This document shows positions 11,376 through 21,699 of a DNA stretch of 64,000 bases, piece by piece. The stretch is from contig CM047808.1 in NCBI GenBank assembly GCA_026214975.1, positions 62,336,583-62,400,582 of the forward strand, given 5' to 3'. How positions within the stretch are numbered: position 1 is the first letter of the stretch; each line of letters starts with the position of its first letter. The DNA is from Gentiana macrophylla. Taxonomy: Eukaryota > Streptophyta > Magnoliopsida > Gentianales > Gentianaceae. Below the pieces are notes generated by a model. It searched no databases. It was not told the origin of the DNA and was given only the letters and a program-made list of their open reading frames with translations. The translations under genes and the position numbers were made by a program.

Positions 11376-11687
11376 TTGTGCATTGATCATCTAGGAAAAG
11401 AGATTCTGATTAGCAGTAAGGTGGTTCAAGAGTTGAACTTGCCGACGGAAAGACATCGTTATCCTCATTACTATTTTGAGGGAAGTTATGAGTTTTGGGT
11501 TACATGGCAAGCATGGATTCCTTCGTCGCTTAGAGGTCATCGATTTGATATATTATGTGATGTGGTGCCACTAAAAGGTGAACACTTGATATTAGCAAAG
11601 TCATGGTTACAATTGTACAAAGTACGTCATAATTTGTCCCGCACTATGTATTTATTATTATTATTATGGCGAGACTTATGTCCTTGA
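11376..11687 (+). pseudogene. Aspartic-protease-like fragment (chromovirus type) without its active site
   Basis: A 103-codon frame. The middle reads VVQELNLPTERHRYPHYYFE and FDILCDVVPLKGEHLILAKSW. These match, in order and spacing, the post-catalytic part of chromovirus proteases ('LVEKLNLPTTKHPNPYKLQWL' and 'CDVVPMDAGHLLLGRPWQ'). The region that should carry D-G/S-G reads CIDHLGKE, so the catalytic Asp is not recognisable, and the usual GRPW is AKSW. It lies 51 bases upstream of a zinc-knuckle ORF, the reverse of the usual gag-then-protease order. It is probably a decayed or rearranged piece of the LARD-1 ancestor. An active protein is unlikely. Confidence 0.6.
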
Positions 11688-11738
11688 ATCGCTACCCATA
11701 AACAAGATAGTGATCTCAAGATTGAAGAATCAAAAAAT

Positions 11739-12269
11739 GTGGAAAATGAGTTAGTACATCACAATAATAAATTGATAGCAGGGATGTGTAGGATTGTTGA
11801 GGAGGTTAAACAGGAGATGAATAATTCTATTGATGCTCGTCGTCGTAAAACTGTTAAGAGACCATTACCAATTGATTGTATTTATTGTAACGGGAGTGGC
11901 CATTGTTGTTTTGATTGCCCTGATTTCTTGCAAGGACTATATGGAATCGACATGGAAGCTCATTTGAAACGTGAGTCAGAAAAAGAAGAAGTCATGGTTG
12001 AAGTGAAAAACGTAGAGATTGTTAACAATCGCAAGGAGGAGTTGATAAAAACGGAAATTGAGAGTGTGGTGGAGATGGAGGATGAAAATAGTCCTATACT
12101 TGTTGATGCGCAGGTGGAGGTGGATGAACCTGAATTTGTGGATGAGAAAGTAGATATGTCGGAGGAGTCTATTGTGGAGAAAGAACTGAAGGAGTCAATT
12201 CTAGTTGAGGAAAATGATGATTCTATGTTACTAAATTCATGTTTTAGTGTTGTTGAATCTTCTTTGTAG
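11739..12269 (+). CDS. Zinc-knuckle protein with acidic C-terminal tail (176 aa), LARD-1
   Basis: Residues 47-60 form a CCHC knuckle (CX2CX4HX4C, bases 11877-11918) preceded by a basic stretch (ARRRKTVKR), as in a gag nucleocapsid. From about residue 75 to 170 the protein is very rich in Glu, Asp and Val, with a helical, coiled-coil-like pattern and no other motif. The whole is uninterrupted. It resembles a nucleocapsid that has kept its RNA-binding part and gained or kept an acidic tail. It might bind element RNA, but that is inference. The start is the first ATG of the frame, with no other evidence for it. It could be a pseudogene whose frame survives by chance. Confidence 0.5.
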   Translation: MENELVHHNNKLIAGMCRIVEEVKQEMNNSIDARRRKTVKRPLPIDCIYCNGSGHCCFDCPDFLQGLYGIDMEAHLKRESEKEEVMVEVKNVEIVNNRKEELIKTEIESVVEMEDENSPILVDAQVEVDEPEFVDEKVDMSEESIVEKELKESILVEENDDSMLLNSCFSVVESSL

Positions 12270-12675
12270 GTACATGATGATCGTCAACATGAGGAGGACA
12301 TCGGGCTGTTGGACACATCCAATGCAGCCCCTTTATTGTATTTGGGTGATCTATCCCTGGTTGATAATGGTAGAAAACCGGCACACACTTTTGTTAATCC
12401 TTTTGTGGCACATGTTGTTGTTTGTTCCTAATTGCATTGCTATCATTATACCACTCCCATGCCAAGATTTATCAACATTTTTATCAAGCTGATAGATTGT
12501 TCTTATGTCCTATTGGTGAAGCATAAATCGTCCTTTCAACTTTCCATTGATTTTCAGCTCTATATACAAATAATCTTTGATTCCAGATTCTCAAAGATGG
12601 TTTATGATGGCTGTCCAAGTTTGGTGTGTGACGCTCAATTTTACGACATCCTATTGATTCGAGGACGAATCCTTT
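12270..12675 (+). other. LARD-1 3' interior, no gene seen
   Basis: Short overlapping ORFs only. At the end (about 12640-12675) lies the 'cgaggacgaatcc' stretch typical of chromovirus 3' ends. Confidence 0.4.
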
Positions 12676-12690
12676 CGAACCGGGAGGCAC
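12676..12690 (+). other. Polypurine-like tract of LARD-1
   Basis: tcgaaccgggaggca, next to the 3' LTR start. It is weaker than a standard tract but correctly placed. Confidence 0.55.
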
Positions 12691-13372
12691 TGATGTAATC
12701 CAACCCATGAAAGTTGAAGAACCAGCCCATTAAATGCACTATCTATGTTATTTGTCTTGAAGAGCATGAAGATGAGCTTGGATATATTAATTAGAAGATT
12801 TTTATTTGATATTTGTGTCAATAAGGTTAGACCATTTGTTTGGGGCGGTACTGTGATCATTTGAATTATTTTATGCAGTTTTTAGTAGTAAAATGCCGAA
12901 ATCCCATTTGGAGAGGTGCCTATATATAGTATATTGGGTCAATTGTTTAATTTTAGCAAATAAAAGCCATGTGGACTTATTATAGTCAAGTTAGGCCAAT
13001 AGCAAGTAATGTGCCAAAATTACTATTTAATTTGTCCCACATCAAGCAGATTTTATTAGTTTTCTATTTTGTAGACTATATAAAGGCATTCTATATGTAA
13101 TTTTCAAACAACAACAATGAATCAGAATATATTTTGAGTGAAACTTTTTTATCAAAGTCCATTTAGACTTTACCAATCACTTGCGAGTGAGTGATCTCTT
13201 CATCGTAGTGAATACATACCTTGAAGAACAAATCAGTGTCTTGAGCAAACATTGAGTATTCTTGGCCTACATCTTAGATAGGATTTTCTAGGATTAGGTT
13301 TCCTTAGCTCGTTATTGATCCCTTAGGAGGTTCTTGGGCACGTTCCGATCGTGTTTTCTACCCGGAATCACA
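12691..13372 (+). repeat. 3' LTR of LARD-1
   Basis: Begins TGATGTAATCC and ends GAATCACA, 682 bp. TATA box tatataaag at 13077-13085. The following flank is TTATA; the matching left flank is outside the window. Confidence 0.85.
13077..13085 (+). promoter_or_regulatory. TATA box in LARD-1 3' LTR
   Basis: tatataaag, preceded by 'gtagac' and followed by 'gcatt', in the same context as the 5' LTR copy. Confidence 0.55.
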
Positions 13373-14455
13373 TTATAAAAACTATGATTTTGCTTCATTT
13401 TCGTTCTCACAATATAGTTTGCATGCTATGAGTGCCTGTATATGCATGTTTTTCTGCATTTTGCAATGAATGTTGTGAGTCCGGTGCCCAATTGCTTTAG
13501 AAATTCGTATTTTTCCAGCTTTTGATTAGTGAGTGATATTGCTTTGAATGTCTTTTCGTCTGACGGGAGCTCTCTTGCTATAAGAGAAGTTAAAATTGAT
13601 GCCACACAGATACAAGCTGGGAGGGTCAGGCGCGCTCAATGTGTGAGAGAGGAGAAAGTGCACCTCAAAGCTCAAAAAAAAGTGTGCTACCCCGCCTGTG
13701 CTTCAAACTTGTCACTTTTCTATGAGCGAGGTGCATGGGGTAGCTAAAACTACAAATGTTGTTGCTCAAACTTCTGACCAAAAGAGGGAGGGCCAATGTG
13801 AGCACCCAAGTAAAGGGGTTATCCCCAATTCAGTGCAGACTACTGATGTTGTGACTTCTAAGGACAAACCGGTGAAAGAGGCCGGCTAATCTGAGTATCT
13901 CGAGCTGGAAGAAATAGAGAACGGCCGATGGCGCGGGATCGTCTATTACCGCAGCGGGCACATTGGGTACCACGGACCTGGCATCTTCTAAAAACAAATG
14001 TTGATCGACATGGAGTGTTCGGTGTTAAAAGAAGCTCACAGCGAGCTGGTAAGGGGGTTTCAGGGAGCGGGTCCCTCTCTTTCCGTATTGTTGTTCATGT
14101 GGCTCATGTTGGCTTCCTGCCCCGGAAAGAGGGGCATGTTTGGATGAGGACGGGCTTCCACTACACAATGACCCGTTACATCTCTTAAGGAAGTACCCAA
14201 CTGTAGAACTTGCGTTGGGCTCAGAAAGACCCCGCAAAGCTAGCTTTTGGCGAAGGGCTAGCTGAGCGGGTCATCATGTCTGACCAAGTGGACGACTTTT
14301 TGGCAAAGCCCACTGATATTTTTGGAGTGGCGGGTATTCTTGCTATCCAGTTAAATTATCATAACTCGCTGTATTTTTGTGATTGATTCTATATGACTTT
14401 CCTAGGTGTGATCATTAGTGTCGAAGCGACCCGATTTAACTTGTATTTTTTTTAG
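13373..14455 (+). other. Upstream part of a decayed + strand gene, GC-richer than its surroundings
   Basis: From about 13540 the + strand has gene-like composition and several short frames, e.g. 13529-13747 and 13928-14188, none closed by recognisable motifs. The stretch 13917-13990 reads 'GRWRGIVYYRSGHIGYHGPG' in one frame. A pyrimidine run ending in TTTTTTTTAG at 14455 looks like a 3' splice site just before the coiled-coil frame. The parts probably belonged to one intron-containing gene, now broken. Function unknown. Confidence 0.35.
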
Positions 14456-15109
14456 ATGATGACTGCGGCCAAGCAGTGCACAAAGGCTCTCTTTAAGGGG
14501 GAGGAGGATCGTGCCGCACTGGATAAGAAGGCGAAGAAGGCCTTAGGCGATCTTGAGATGGCTCAGGGGAGAATAGCCATCGCTGAAAATTGAGCTGACA
14601 AGGTTGATTATGTAGCCAAACTGGTGAGGATCGCGGCTGAGATTGAAGTTTGTAGCCTCAAATCTCTGAATGAGCGAAAAATCGAAGAGCTCGATGAGGT
14701 GATACCTCATCTAAACAAGGAGTTGGAGAAGGCCCAGTCCTCCATTGACAAGGAGCGGGAGCAGGCCGTTGGGGTGGCCAGTCAATTGGCAGAGACTGAG
14801 GAGCATATACCAAACATGCTGGCGCGGGCTAGAGAGCAGGCTATTGCGGACTTCAATGGGTCCCAAGAATATAAGGATGTTGTGTTTGGGACGGCTGGGA
14901 GGTGTTTTGATCAAGGCCTTCACCATGCGGTGAGGTGTATGATAAGGGACCTGGGCGACCATGTTCCTTCCTTAGAGCAATTGTCGAAATGGGCTACCTC
15001 GACGCTGTTCCACAAAATGATAAGGGGTTTTCACACACAAGTTCTTTACACTAAGGCCGAGCTAGCCGATTTTGCAAGCCTGCTGGTGCCGAAGCGTGGG
15101 TCCCGCTGA
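14456..15109 (+). pseudogene. Coiled-coil protein fragment, retroelement-associated accessory ORF
   Basis: A single frame of 217 codons with one in-frame TGA at 14591-14593. The first two thirds are Ala/Glu/Lys/Leu-rich heptad-like sequence predicted to be coiled coil ('LNKELEKAQSSIDKEREQ' and neighbours). The C-terminal third contains a compact block around 'EYKDVVFGTAGRCFDQG'. Similar coiled-coil plus 'F..S.EY...' modules occur in plant transposon-domain ORFs carried by Tat-type gypsy elements, often antisense to gag-pol. A Tat-like gag does lie on the opposite strand at 33300-34526 and 51645-52113. The link between them is inference, because later insertions separate them. Confidence 0.5.
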
Positions 15110-15735
15110 TAGTCAAGCTGGTTAATCATGCAACCTTGGTGGATGCATGACCTGTAGCGGGGGATTCTAAATTCTCAGTCCATCTCGTCCTGAGGTGCCG
15201 ATGGCCAACAACTTGATATCTCCTGTAATACTTACAGAGCAGACTGCTGAGAATGCCCAGATGAAATGCTTTCTTCAACCAGTTTGTCTGCTAATCGGCC
15301 CAAAGCTTCAACTGAAGATCCCTGCTGATCTTGCCCAATAATTTGTTTTTGAGCATTTGATTATATATTTGATGAACCTTTTTGCTCGCCTTTATTGAAA
15401 ACTTGTCGTTCGATCTTGATTTGTAATAACTCTGCCTTTACTTTGACCCTCTTTCTATTTCCGACTTCTGCTTATTTTGGTATAAGTTTCAGATCGACTG
15501 TATTAATTTTCTGGTTTGCATGCATGTTGCTTGCATTTTATTTCGAACTTATAATTTTGCCCAAGTTTTTCAAAATTTTGAGCCCACAAATCTGCTTGTG
15601 CGTCGAACTGTAAGATTACTATAGCTGGTGGCCCCCTTGTTTTCCATAAGGTTGAGAGGTATTGAGAGCATGCTTGTCAGAAACAATATATATGTCAAGT
15701 CTATTGTGCTCTTTGTTACAAACGGCCAAAGCCCT
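15110..15735 (+). other. 3' flank of the coiled-coil fragment, no gene seen
   Basis: T-rich, resembling a 3' untranslated region. One 72-codon frame (15395-15613) is hydrophobic and low in information. The region ends at the chromovirus-type LTR. Confidence 0.35.
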
Positions 15736-17823
15736 TGTGATACCCCGTATCTTCGTAAATGGTAAAAAAGTCCTTTTATAATTTTGCGCGTCTCGATATT
15801 TTTAATGGGTTGTGTTTTAATTAAACAAATAGAGTCAAGATAAATGCTAAAGGGTATTACGGTATTTTAAAAGTATAACTTTTAGTAAGGGCAAAAAGGT
15901 AAATGTACCAACTTCTATATATACCCATCTTATTCCAAAACCCTTTTGATTTCCCCCCACTTTTGAGATGCTGCGGCTGAGAGAAATAGGAGAGGAAAAA
16001 AAGAGTTTCTGCTATTCCGATTAATCCGGCCGTCGAAATCACAAACTAATTACACCAAAATGCTTCCCTTGACGAGAGCTTAATTTTGATACAAGTTTCA
16101 CTCCGATCGGATAAATGTTTCAAAAGCCTATTTTCTAGATCTAGACGTGTTTTTGAGCTTTTCTATGCTTTTTGATGTTTTATATGTTGTAGTAATCGTA
16201 TAACTTTGTTTTGGTTGTAAATTGGTAAGGGGTTTGCTTAGATTCTTGGAACTTTTCTTGTGGATCTAGATCTTCTTGGAGGGTTCTTGAAGAGTTATTG
16301 GAGCTTTTTGGTGAAAACAAAGGTAAAGGGGTATTCAACCAAATATAAATGTGTTATTTTAGTGTTTAGATGTAGCTTTTTATTTCAAGTATGTTTTAGA
16401 GTAATTTCATATCACAATGCTTGAAATTCATGTTACATTGGTGTTTAAATCTAGTATAATTTTACAAACATGTTGTAGAATAATTATTTTATTATTTTTG
16501 TATGGATTTGGAGTAAATTTAGTGTTTAAAGTATTGAAGAAAACATGCAATTTGACCCAAGAGTGTTGGCTGATTTTCTGTGCAATAATGGAATAGAGAG
16601 TTATGTGGAATGTTGTAAAGTCGAGTGTACGTGTTCTAGTGGCTTTCGCTCTGCACCACCGTGTCTGACGGGAGCAATGGAACACTCTACTTTGACCTTA
16701 TGTGATGTTGACATGAGTTCAATATCTTACTTGTAACATGAAGAAGTTAGGCGTTCGGTTTCTGGTGTATTCGGCTATGCACCTTGTGGAGACCTTCTGT
16801 GGGGAGATACTTGGAATCACCGGAAGCCTTATTCCTTATAGCCTCGTGGGTATTGGATTAGATTCCAATATTTATGTGCAATGTGTTGGGTAGTGTAATG
16901 TAGAGTCCATCTAAGGTTTAGTGGTCCTTAAGAAGCATTTTTTATGTGCAATGAACATAGGTGGTTATATTAAACGCTTAAATACGTACTTGATGAGTCT
17001 AAAAGCTAAAACATGTTAATCTTTGGAGAGACATGTTTTCTTATTGCAACATGGAATAACTACACCTCCACACATTTAGATACTTGTGTCGGACTCATGT
17101 AATATTCCACACTTTTAGATACTTGTGCCATATGAGGTGCTGAATGTGTCATGGTGCAGTCTTCACCATGCAAAGTGTCCTTGGATTAAAATGTAACAAA
17201 TGTCTTATTTGGTTGAGTCTACTAGTAAGTCTAGTAGAGTGTTGTAAGCGAGCGAAAATATGTGTTGTTACGTTTGTTTGCCTTGCCCTGTGATATTATT
17301 ATTGTTATTATTATTAATGATGATACTTGTGATATAACATGGGTAGATTCGGTGCTTCTACCATGTACTAAGTACGTTTGTACTTACTCTTTAGTATGTT
17401 GTTTTTCCCCCACCCCGAGAAGGTGGTTTTGTTGTGGATTGAGTTTGAGATCGCTTATGTATGGTTTCCGGAGTTTTAGCTGTTGAAGTCTATCTTTCTC
17501 ACTTTCTGTTGTATAATGGTATAGAATCTCCCTTTTTCTTGTGTAATAGATTAGACAGTTGTACCTTTGGTTTGTAATGAATAGTTTGTAATAATGAATG
17601 GATATTCAACCTTGTGTATTTTTTTCTTAGGATTTTCTTTAGTTGCGACTTACGTGTTACTTGTCGATCGTTATAGTGATCTTTTAAAGTTTTTCCCGAA
17701 TCTTTGTTTTTGTTTTCCGCTTGTTCTTTGTTATTGATGATGTCAGGCTTACGTTTTTAATTATATACGTGCCGGGCATCCTTTTCCGGCTAAGGACTCT
17801 GTATCCGGATTAGGGTCGTCACA
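15736..17823 (+). repeat. 5' LTR of chromovirus-type LARD
   Basis: 2088 bp, matching 21700-23793 throughout by eye with scattered substitutions and small indels. It contains a TATA box near 15915 and the shared 'ggtgttattattattgttatta'-like block late in the LTR. Confidence 0.88.
15914..15924 (+). promoter_or_regulatory. TATA box, 5' LTR of chromovirus-type LARD
   Basis: ctatatatacc, about 180 bases into the LTR. It is followed by the conserved 'catcttattccaaaacccttt' transcribed start region, and the same arrangement occurs at 21879-21890. Confidence 0.65.
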
Positions 17824-17825
17824 GT

Positions 17826-17836
17826 TGGTATCAGAG
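17826..17836 (+). other. Primer binding site, initiator Met tRNA type
   Basis: TGGTATCAGAG two bases after the LTR end, then 'aat' instead of the expected C. Confidence 0.8.
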
Positions 17837-20800
17837 AATGAAGTAACACAGCTGCAAAAGTTTATATGTCTTAAGATATGATCCTATCAAGTTTAGACCT
17901 TTAAGTTGTAGATTTTGAGTTATACTTTTCAAGTGTTAACCTCCTAAGTTGGATCTTTTAAGTGTTAGAACTCGTAACATTAGAATCCCTCAGCTTGGGT
18001 AGTGTGACCTTAATCTAAGTGTGAGACCTTATAAGTGAACCTTCTTAAGATAGATGTTTCAGGCCTATGTCTTCAGGTGGTGAACTTTCAAGTTGGGCTT
18101 CATTAAAATACCTTTAATGAAACCTCTCAGTTTTCTTTAAACTTTACGGATCCTTCTTTTCATCAATGCTTTCTTATATTTGATTTATCGTTTTTCAAGG
18201 ATTCCGACTTATTAATATTCATTCAAACTTTTTTTTTTTGATTTTGTTGTTGCAATTGTCATTTGCACTTGAGCACTTCAAGCTTTTTCATTCATGATAT
18301 AACCTTTTAAATTCAAATATTCATTGTTACATGTTTCCTTGCCTCTAGCATACAATTTCCTCATCGTTTGTAACTTTGCTCTAAGCATCACGGTCACATG
18401 GTTTAATTTACATGTTTGTTTCAGTGTACAACCGTTTTCCTTACTCATAAAATTTGGATGTCCTACTAAACAAGAAAGGTTTCTTTTTCAAAAAGTTATT
18501 CTTTTACATCTACCTATCTTTTCAAAAAGCATTACAATTTTGAATTTCAAAACAACATTTGGAATTAATGTTTGAACAATGAATAGTGTTGATCATCTTT
18601 CCTTAATCCATTTTAATAAATCATACATATTCAAATGATTTGATCCTTGAATATGTTATGACCAACTCTATGATATATATTCTCTCTTTTGACCCAAGTA
18701 CAGTTCATTCCAGCTTTGAAAACAATTTGAAACTTATGTTGGTGTTTGCCAACTTGGAAAAAGATTTTTATAAACTTTTCTTTCGAACATAAATAATTGT
18801 ATTTAACTAGTTCCTTCACGTTCAAAGACATTCCAGATTTTGGTTATCACTTAGCAACCTCCAAAATCTATAATTCTCATCTTTCTTCATTCTCTAAATC
18901 ATTTTCATTTGAGTTATACATGTCTTTAATTTTCAATCACATTGCATGAAGTAATTTCAATTTCTCATCTGCATAATCTGAAATGGTAATTCCAACCTAA
19001 TGGTTGTAGGGTTGTGGTATAAGTTTTTGTTGTGTTTAGAAGAATAGTGTTGATGATTCGTTTCTCTGAGTTTAAGTTTTTCCTAGTCTTAGAAGTCTGG
19101 TAGGAAGGTTGTGTGGGTTGTCGTTTTAACGCTTTCCGTTCATGAGTAAACAAGAAGTTACCTTTCAACACACCACATACGTTCTTACTTCATTTTGACC
19201 TCCACCAACCATGTTCCCTTTCAAACAACTTGCACCCAATTAAACCTTACCGCCTTTTGTCTTGTTTTGTATTAAAAGTATACTACTTTATGATTTCTTC
19301 TAAAAGAAATTCTCGTTGTTCTTCTATTTTGAATCTGAGAAACAAGCTTCCTTATGATTTTGTAATTGTTGTGTTAAATTTTCAACTTCCTTCTTAAATC
19401 AAGTCCGACAAAATATTTTTGTCTACTTATGTTTACTCTTAACTACCTTATGTAAAGAATGTTTTTGTTGTGGTTAACTTTTCTGTTCTTGATAATGCAT
19501 TCTTTTGAGTGTGTATCTTTGTGCTTGGTCAGATCTCTAATCTTTTTTTCACAATATCTTTTTGGCATATCCATAGCCTGTCTAGTATGAACTTTTAGAC
19601 TCTTGCTTCAAGAAAAGATAGTTGTTTATCGAGTTACTTTCTAAATAGTTTTAGTTAATCTCAACTTCTATCGAATTGGCACTCTCAAGTTCTTGACAAT
19701 TTGTATCCACATGAAAATTTTCAGTAATTTCTTTTTCATCACTTCAAGACTAATTGTATTCTTGATTTTAGTCCAAAGTGCATTTTCATAGAAAATACTC
19801 TTATCATTTCCTTTTGTTTCCCTCAAGTTGTTCTTCCTTTTTGGGCGCTCAACTTTGCTTTTCAAACCTTTGTTGTTAAGCAATCTTTTTCAGGATTCTC
19901 ATGGATTGAAACTCTTTTGACAATCTAATCAATAACTGAAGTTTCAAACTGATCGTTTTAAGTCCAAACGTTTTTTTTTTCTCTGTTTTTACTGTTCCTA
20001 AGTTCGGTGTTTGACACCTTCCATTTCGTCTTTCATCTCCACATACTTTGGTGATGTTATTTGCCTTTTCTTTCAAGCCAACAAGAGTTCTTTGCAGACC
20101 CCCTTGTTCTACAAGACGCCTCTTCCTTTAAAGAATCTAATCTTCAAGGTGTTTTCTAAATTTTGACACTCATCTTTAGCATTTTGGAATCAATGCCCAT
20201 CTATCAATTTTGAATCAACTTTGAAATTCTTCTCTCTCAAGAGCTCTTTGCTCAAGTTCCTGTTGATGTGCTAATCAACCACATAATTTTTCAGAGTAAT
20301 GAAATCTTACCCAATCTAGGAACCTTCATTTGGCGCTCAAAGTGACATCAAACACCTTACTATAAGTTTATCTTTTATGGTTTCAACTCATTATATTTTG
20401 TTGTAAGAGTTTTATACTCCTTTTAGCTTGCTTTGGTGTGTTACTTCACTAGTGCACAACTTTTCATCTTTCAATTATTGTGACCAAACAAACCTTGTTG
20501 TTAATCCTTCGTGGTTGGTTATCTTAAACGCGTTCATCAAAAGTTTGTTTCGATGTTACCCCTCATTCAAGATCAAATGTTATTTCTTTCTTTGATTTGA
20601 AATATTTTATGCTCGCTAAATATATTATCTTTTGCGGTTCCTACTTCAAGAAATGTGTGGATGTTGTTACTTCCTGTAAAACCGGATAAAGATTTTTTTA
20701 TAAGGTACCTCACCGTGTCTTTTGTACTTTTGAAGTAATTTCTTTTAACACACCATGGTATAATCGAAGGAATCAAAAGTTGTTTTTTTAATATCTTTGA

Positions 20801-21688
20801 GAGGTTTCAAACCTACGTTTGATTTCAAGTTTTTTCTTCAAGAATACATTCTAAAACCTTATTCTTTAGTGTTGATACGAATGTGCTTTGTTCTTTCTAT
20901 AGTGTTGGACTCACTACCTGAAGTTGATCTTAGTTTTAGAAGAGACCTTTTTAAGTCCGTTGTGAGTTCCATTTCCCCGGGTTAGACGTGTATCAGTGGT
21001 AGGAAGTAATCGGTTATTGGATTAGTTCCTGGAGGACTTGCTTGTGTGTTAACCTTAAGCTAAATGATGAGTGGTTTCATCAAAGGTTTGGACCGGGATG
21101 TGGTTTTGATGATCTAACGAGATTTGGCGAGTTTGTCAAGTTTGTTGTGGTCATGTGTTTTTGAGTCAGGGAGTATCTTTTGAAGTGTAAGGTGAATTTT
21201 GTAAGACTAGGATGTTTTGGTCTTAGGTATGGAAATTTCTTGATGGTGGACTAGGTTGAGGAAAACCCTAGTAGGCTTGAAAGCCGATCTTTCTTGTGTG
21301 TTGTTTCTCTTGGAGTTGTTCTTTTAAGGAGGTTGGAATAGGATGTGAAGTGCTGAAGGACTAAACCGTAAGTATTTTGTAAAGGATAGTGCAAGCTAAG
21401 TTTAACAGTCATGCTGGCTTATGGAGATATCTCGAGGAAAGAAAGGGTGTTTGATGATGAAAAGTTTAACCTGGATCTTAGAATCTTTTAAAGCCAAGAA
21501 AAAGTGTAGCACTAAGCTTGGGATGTTTTCTAGAAGGGTTGAGTAGTACTCATTTTTGTTGTGAGCGGGACCTCAGAGATGAACCGCGGAGAGCTTTGTA
21601 ATGGAAAGCTTAACATTGGAAATGCGTGTTGGTTTGAAGTGTTAGTTTTGGCGGGCAAATTCGTGAGTTTCGAGGACGAAATTCATAT
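17837..21688. other. Non-coding interior of chromovirus-type LARD
   Basis: Pyrimidine-rich on the + strand. All frames are short (under 90 codons) and unrecognised. The last 700 bases (about 20980-21688) are G-richer and may preserve the old 3' untranslated part of an autonomous chromovirus. Confidence 0.5.
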
Positions 21689-21699
21689 AAGGGGAAGAA
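21689..21699 (+). other. Polypurine tract of chromovirus-type LARD
   Basis: aaggggaagaa directly before the 3' LTR. It lies 5 bases after the chromovirus signature 'tttcgaggacgaaattc' (21668-21684). Confidence 0.85.

Larger units (their letters stand above)
1..13372 (+). mobile_element. LARD-1: long non-autonomous chromovirus-like LTR element (5' edge cut)
   Basis: Two similar sequences bound this element: 1-685 and 12691-13372. A primer binding site follows the first and a purine-rich tract precedes the second, so it reads on the + strand. The 3' LTR starts TGATGTAATCC, and about 15 bases of the 5' LTR lie left of the window. The 3' end carries the TTCGAGGACGAATC-like motif (about 12657-12672) common just before the 3' LTR of chromoviruses. 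There is no reverse transcriptase or integrase of its own, only a protease-like scrap and a zinc-knuckle ORF near the 3' end. Two later insertions, a chromovirus LTR at 985 and a Copia element at 5385, inflate its length. The lineage within Ty3/gypsy is inferred, and the 5' target duplication cannot be seen. Confidence 0.75.

Noticed and set aside
17262..17486. Hydrophobic 74-codon ORF, with a similar one at 23215-23421
   Set aside because: Both lie at the same place in the two LTRs of one element and end at different points; not a gene.
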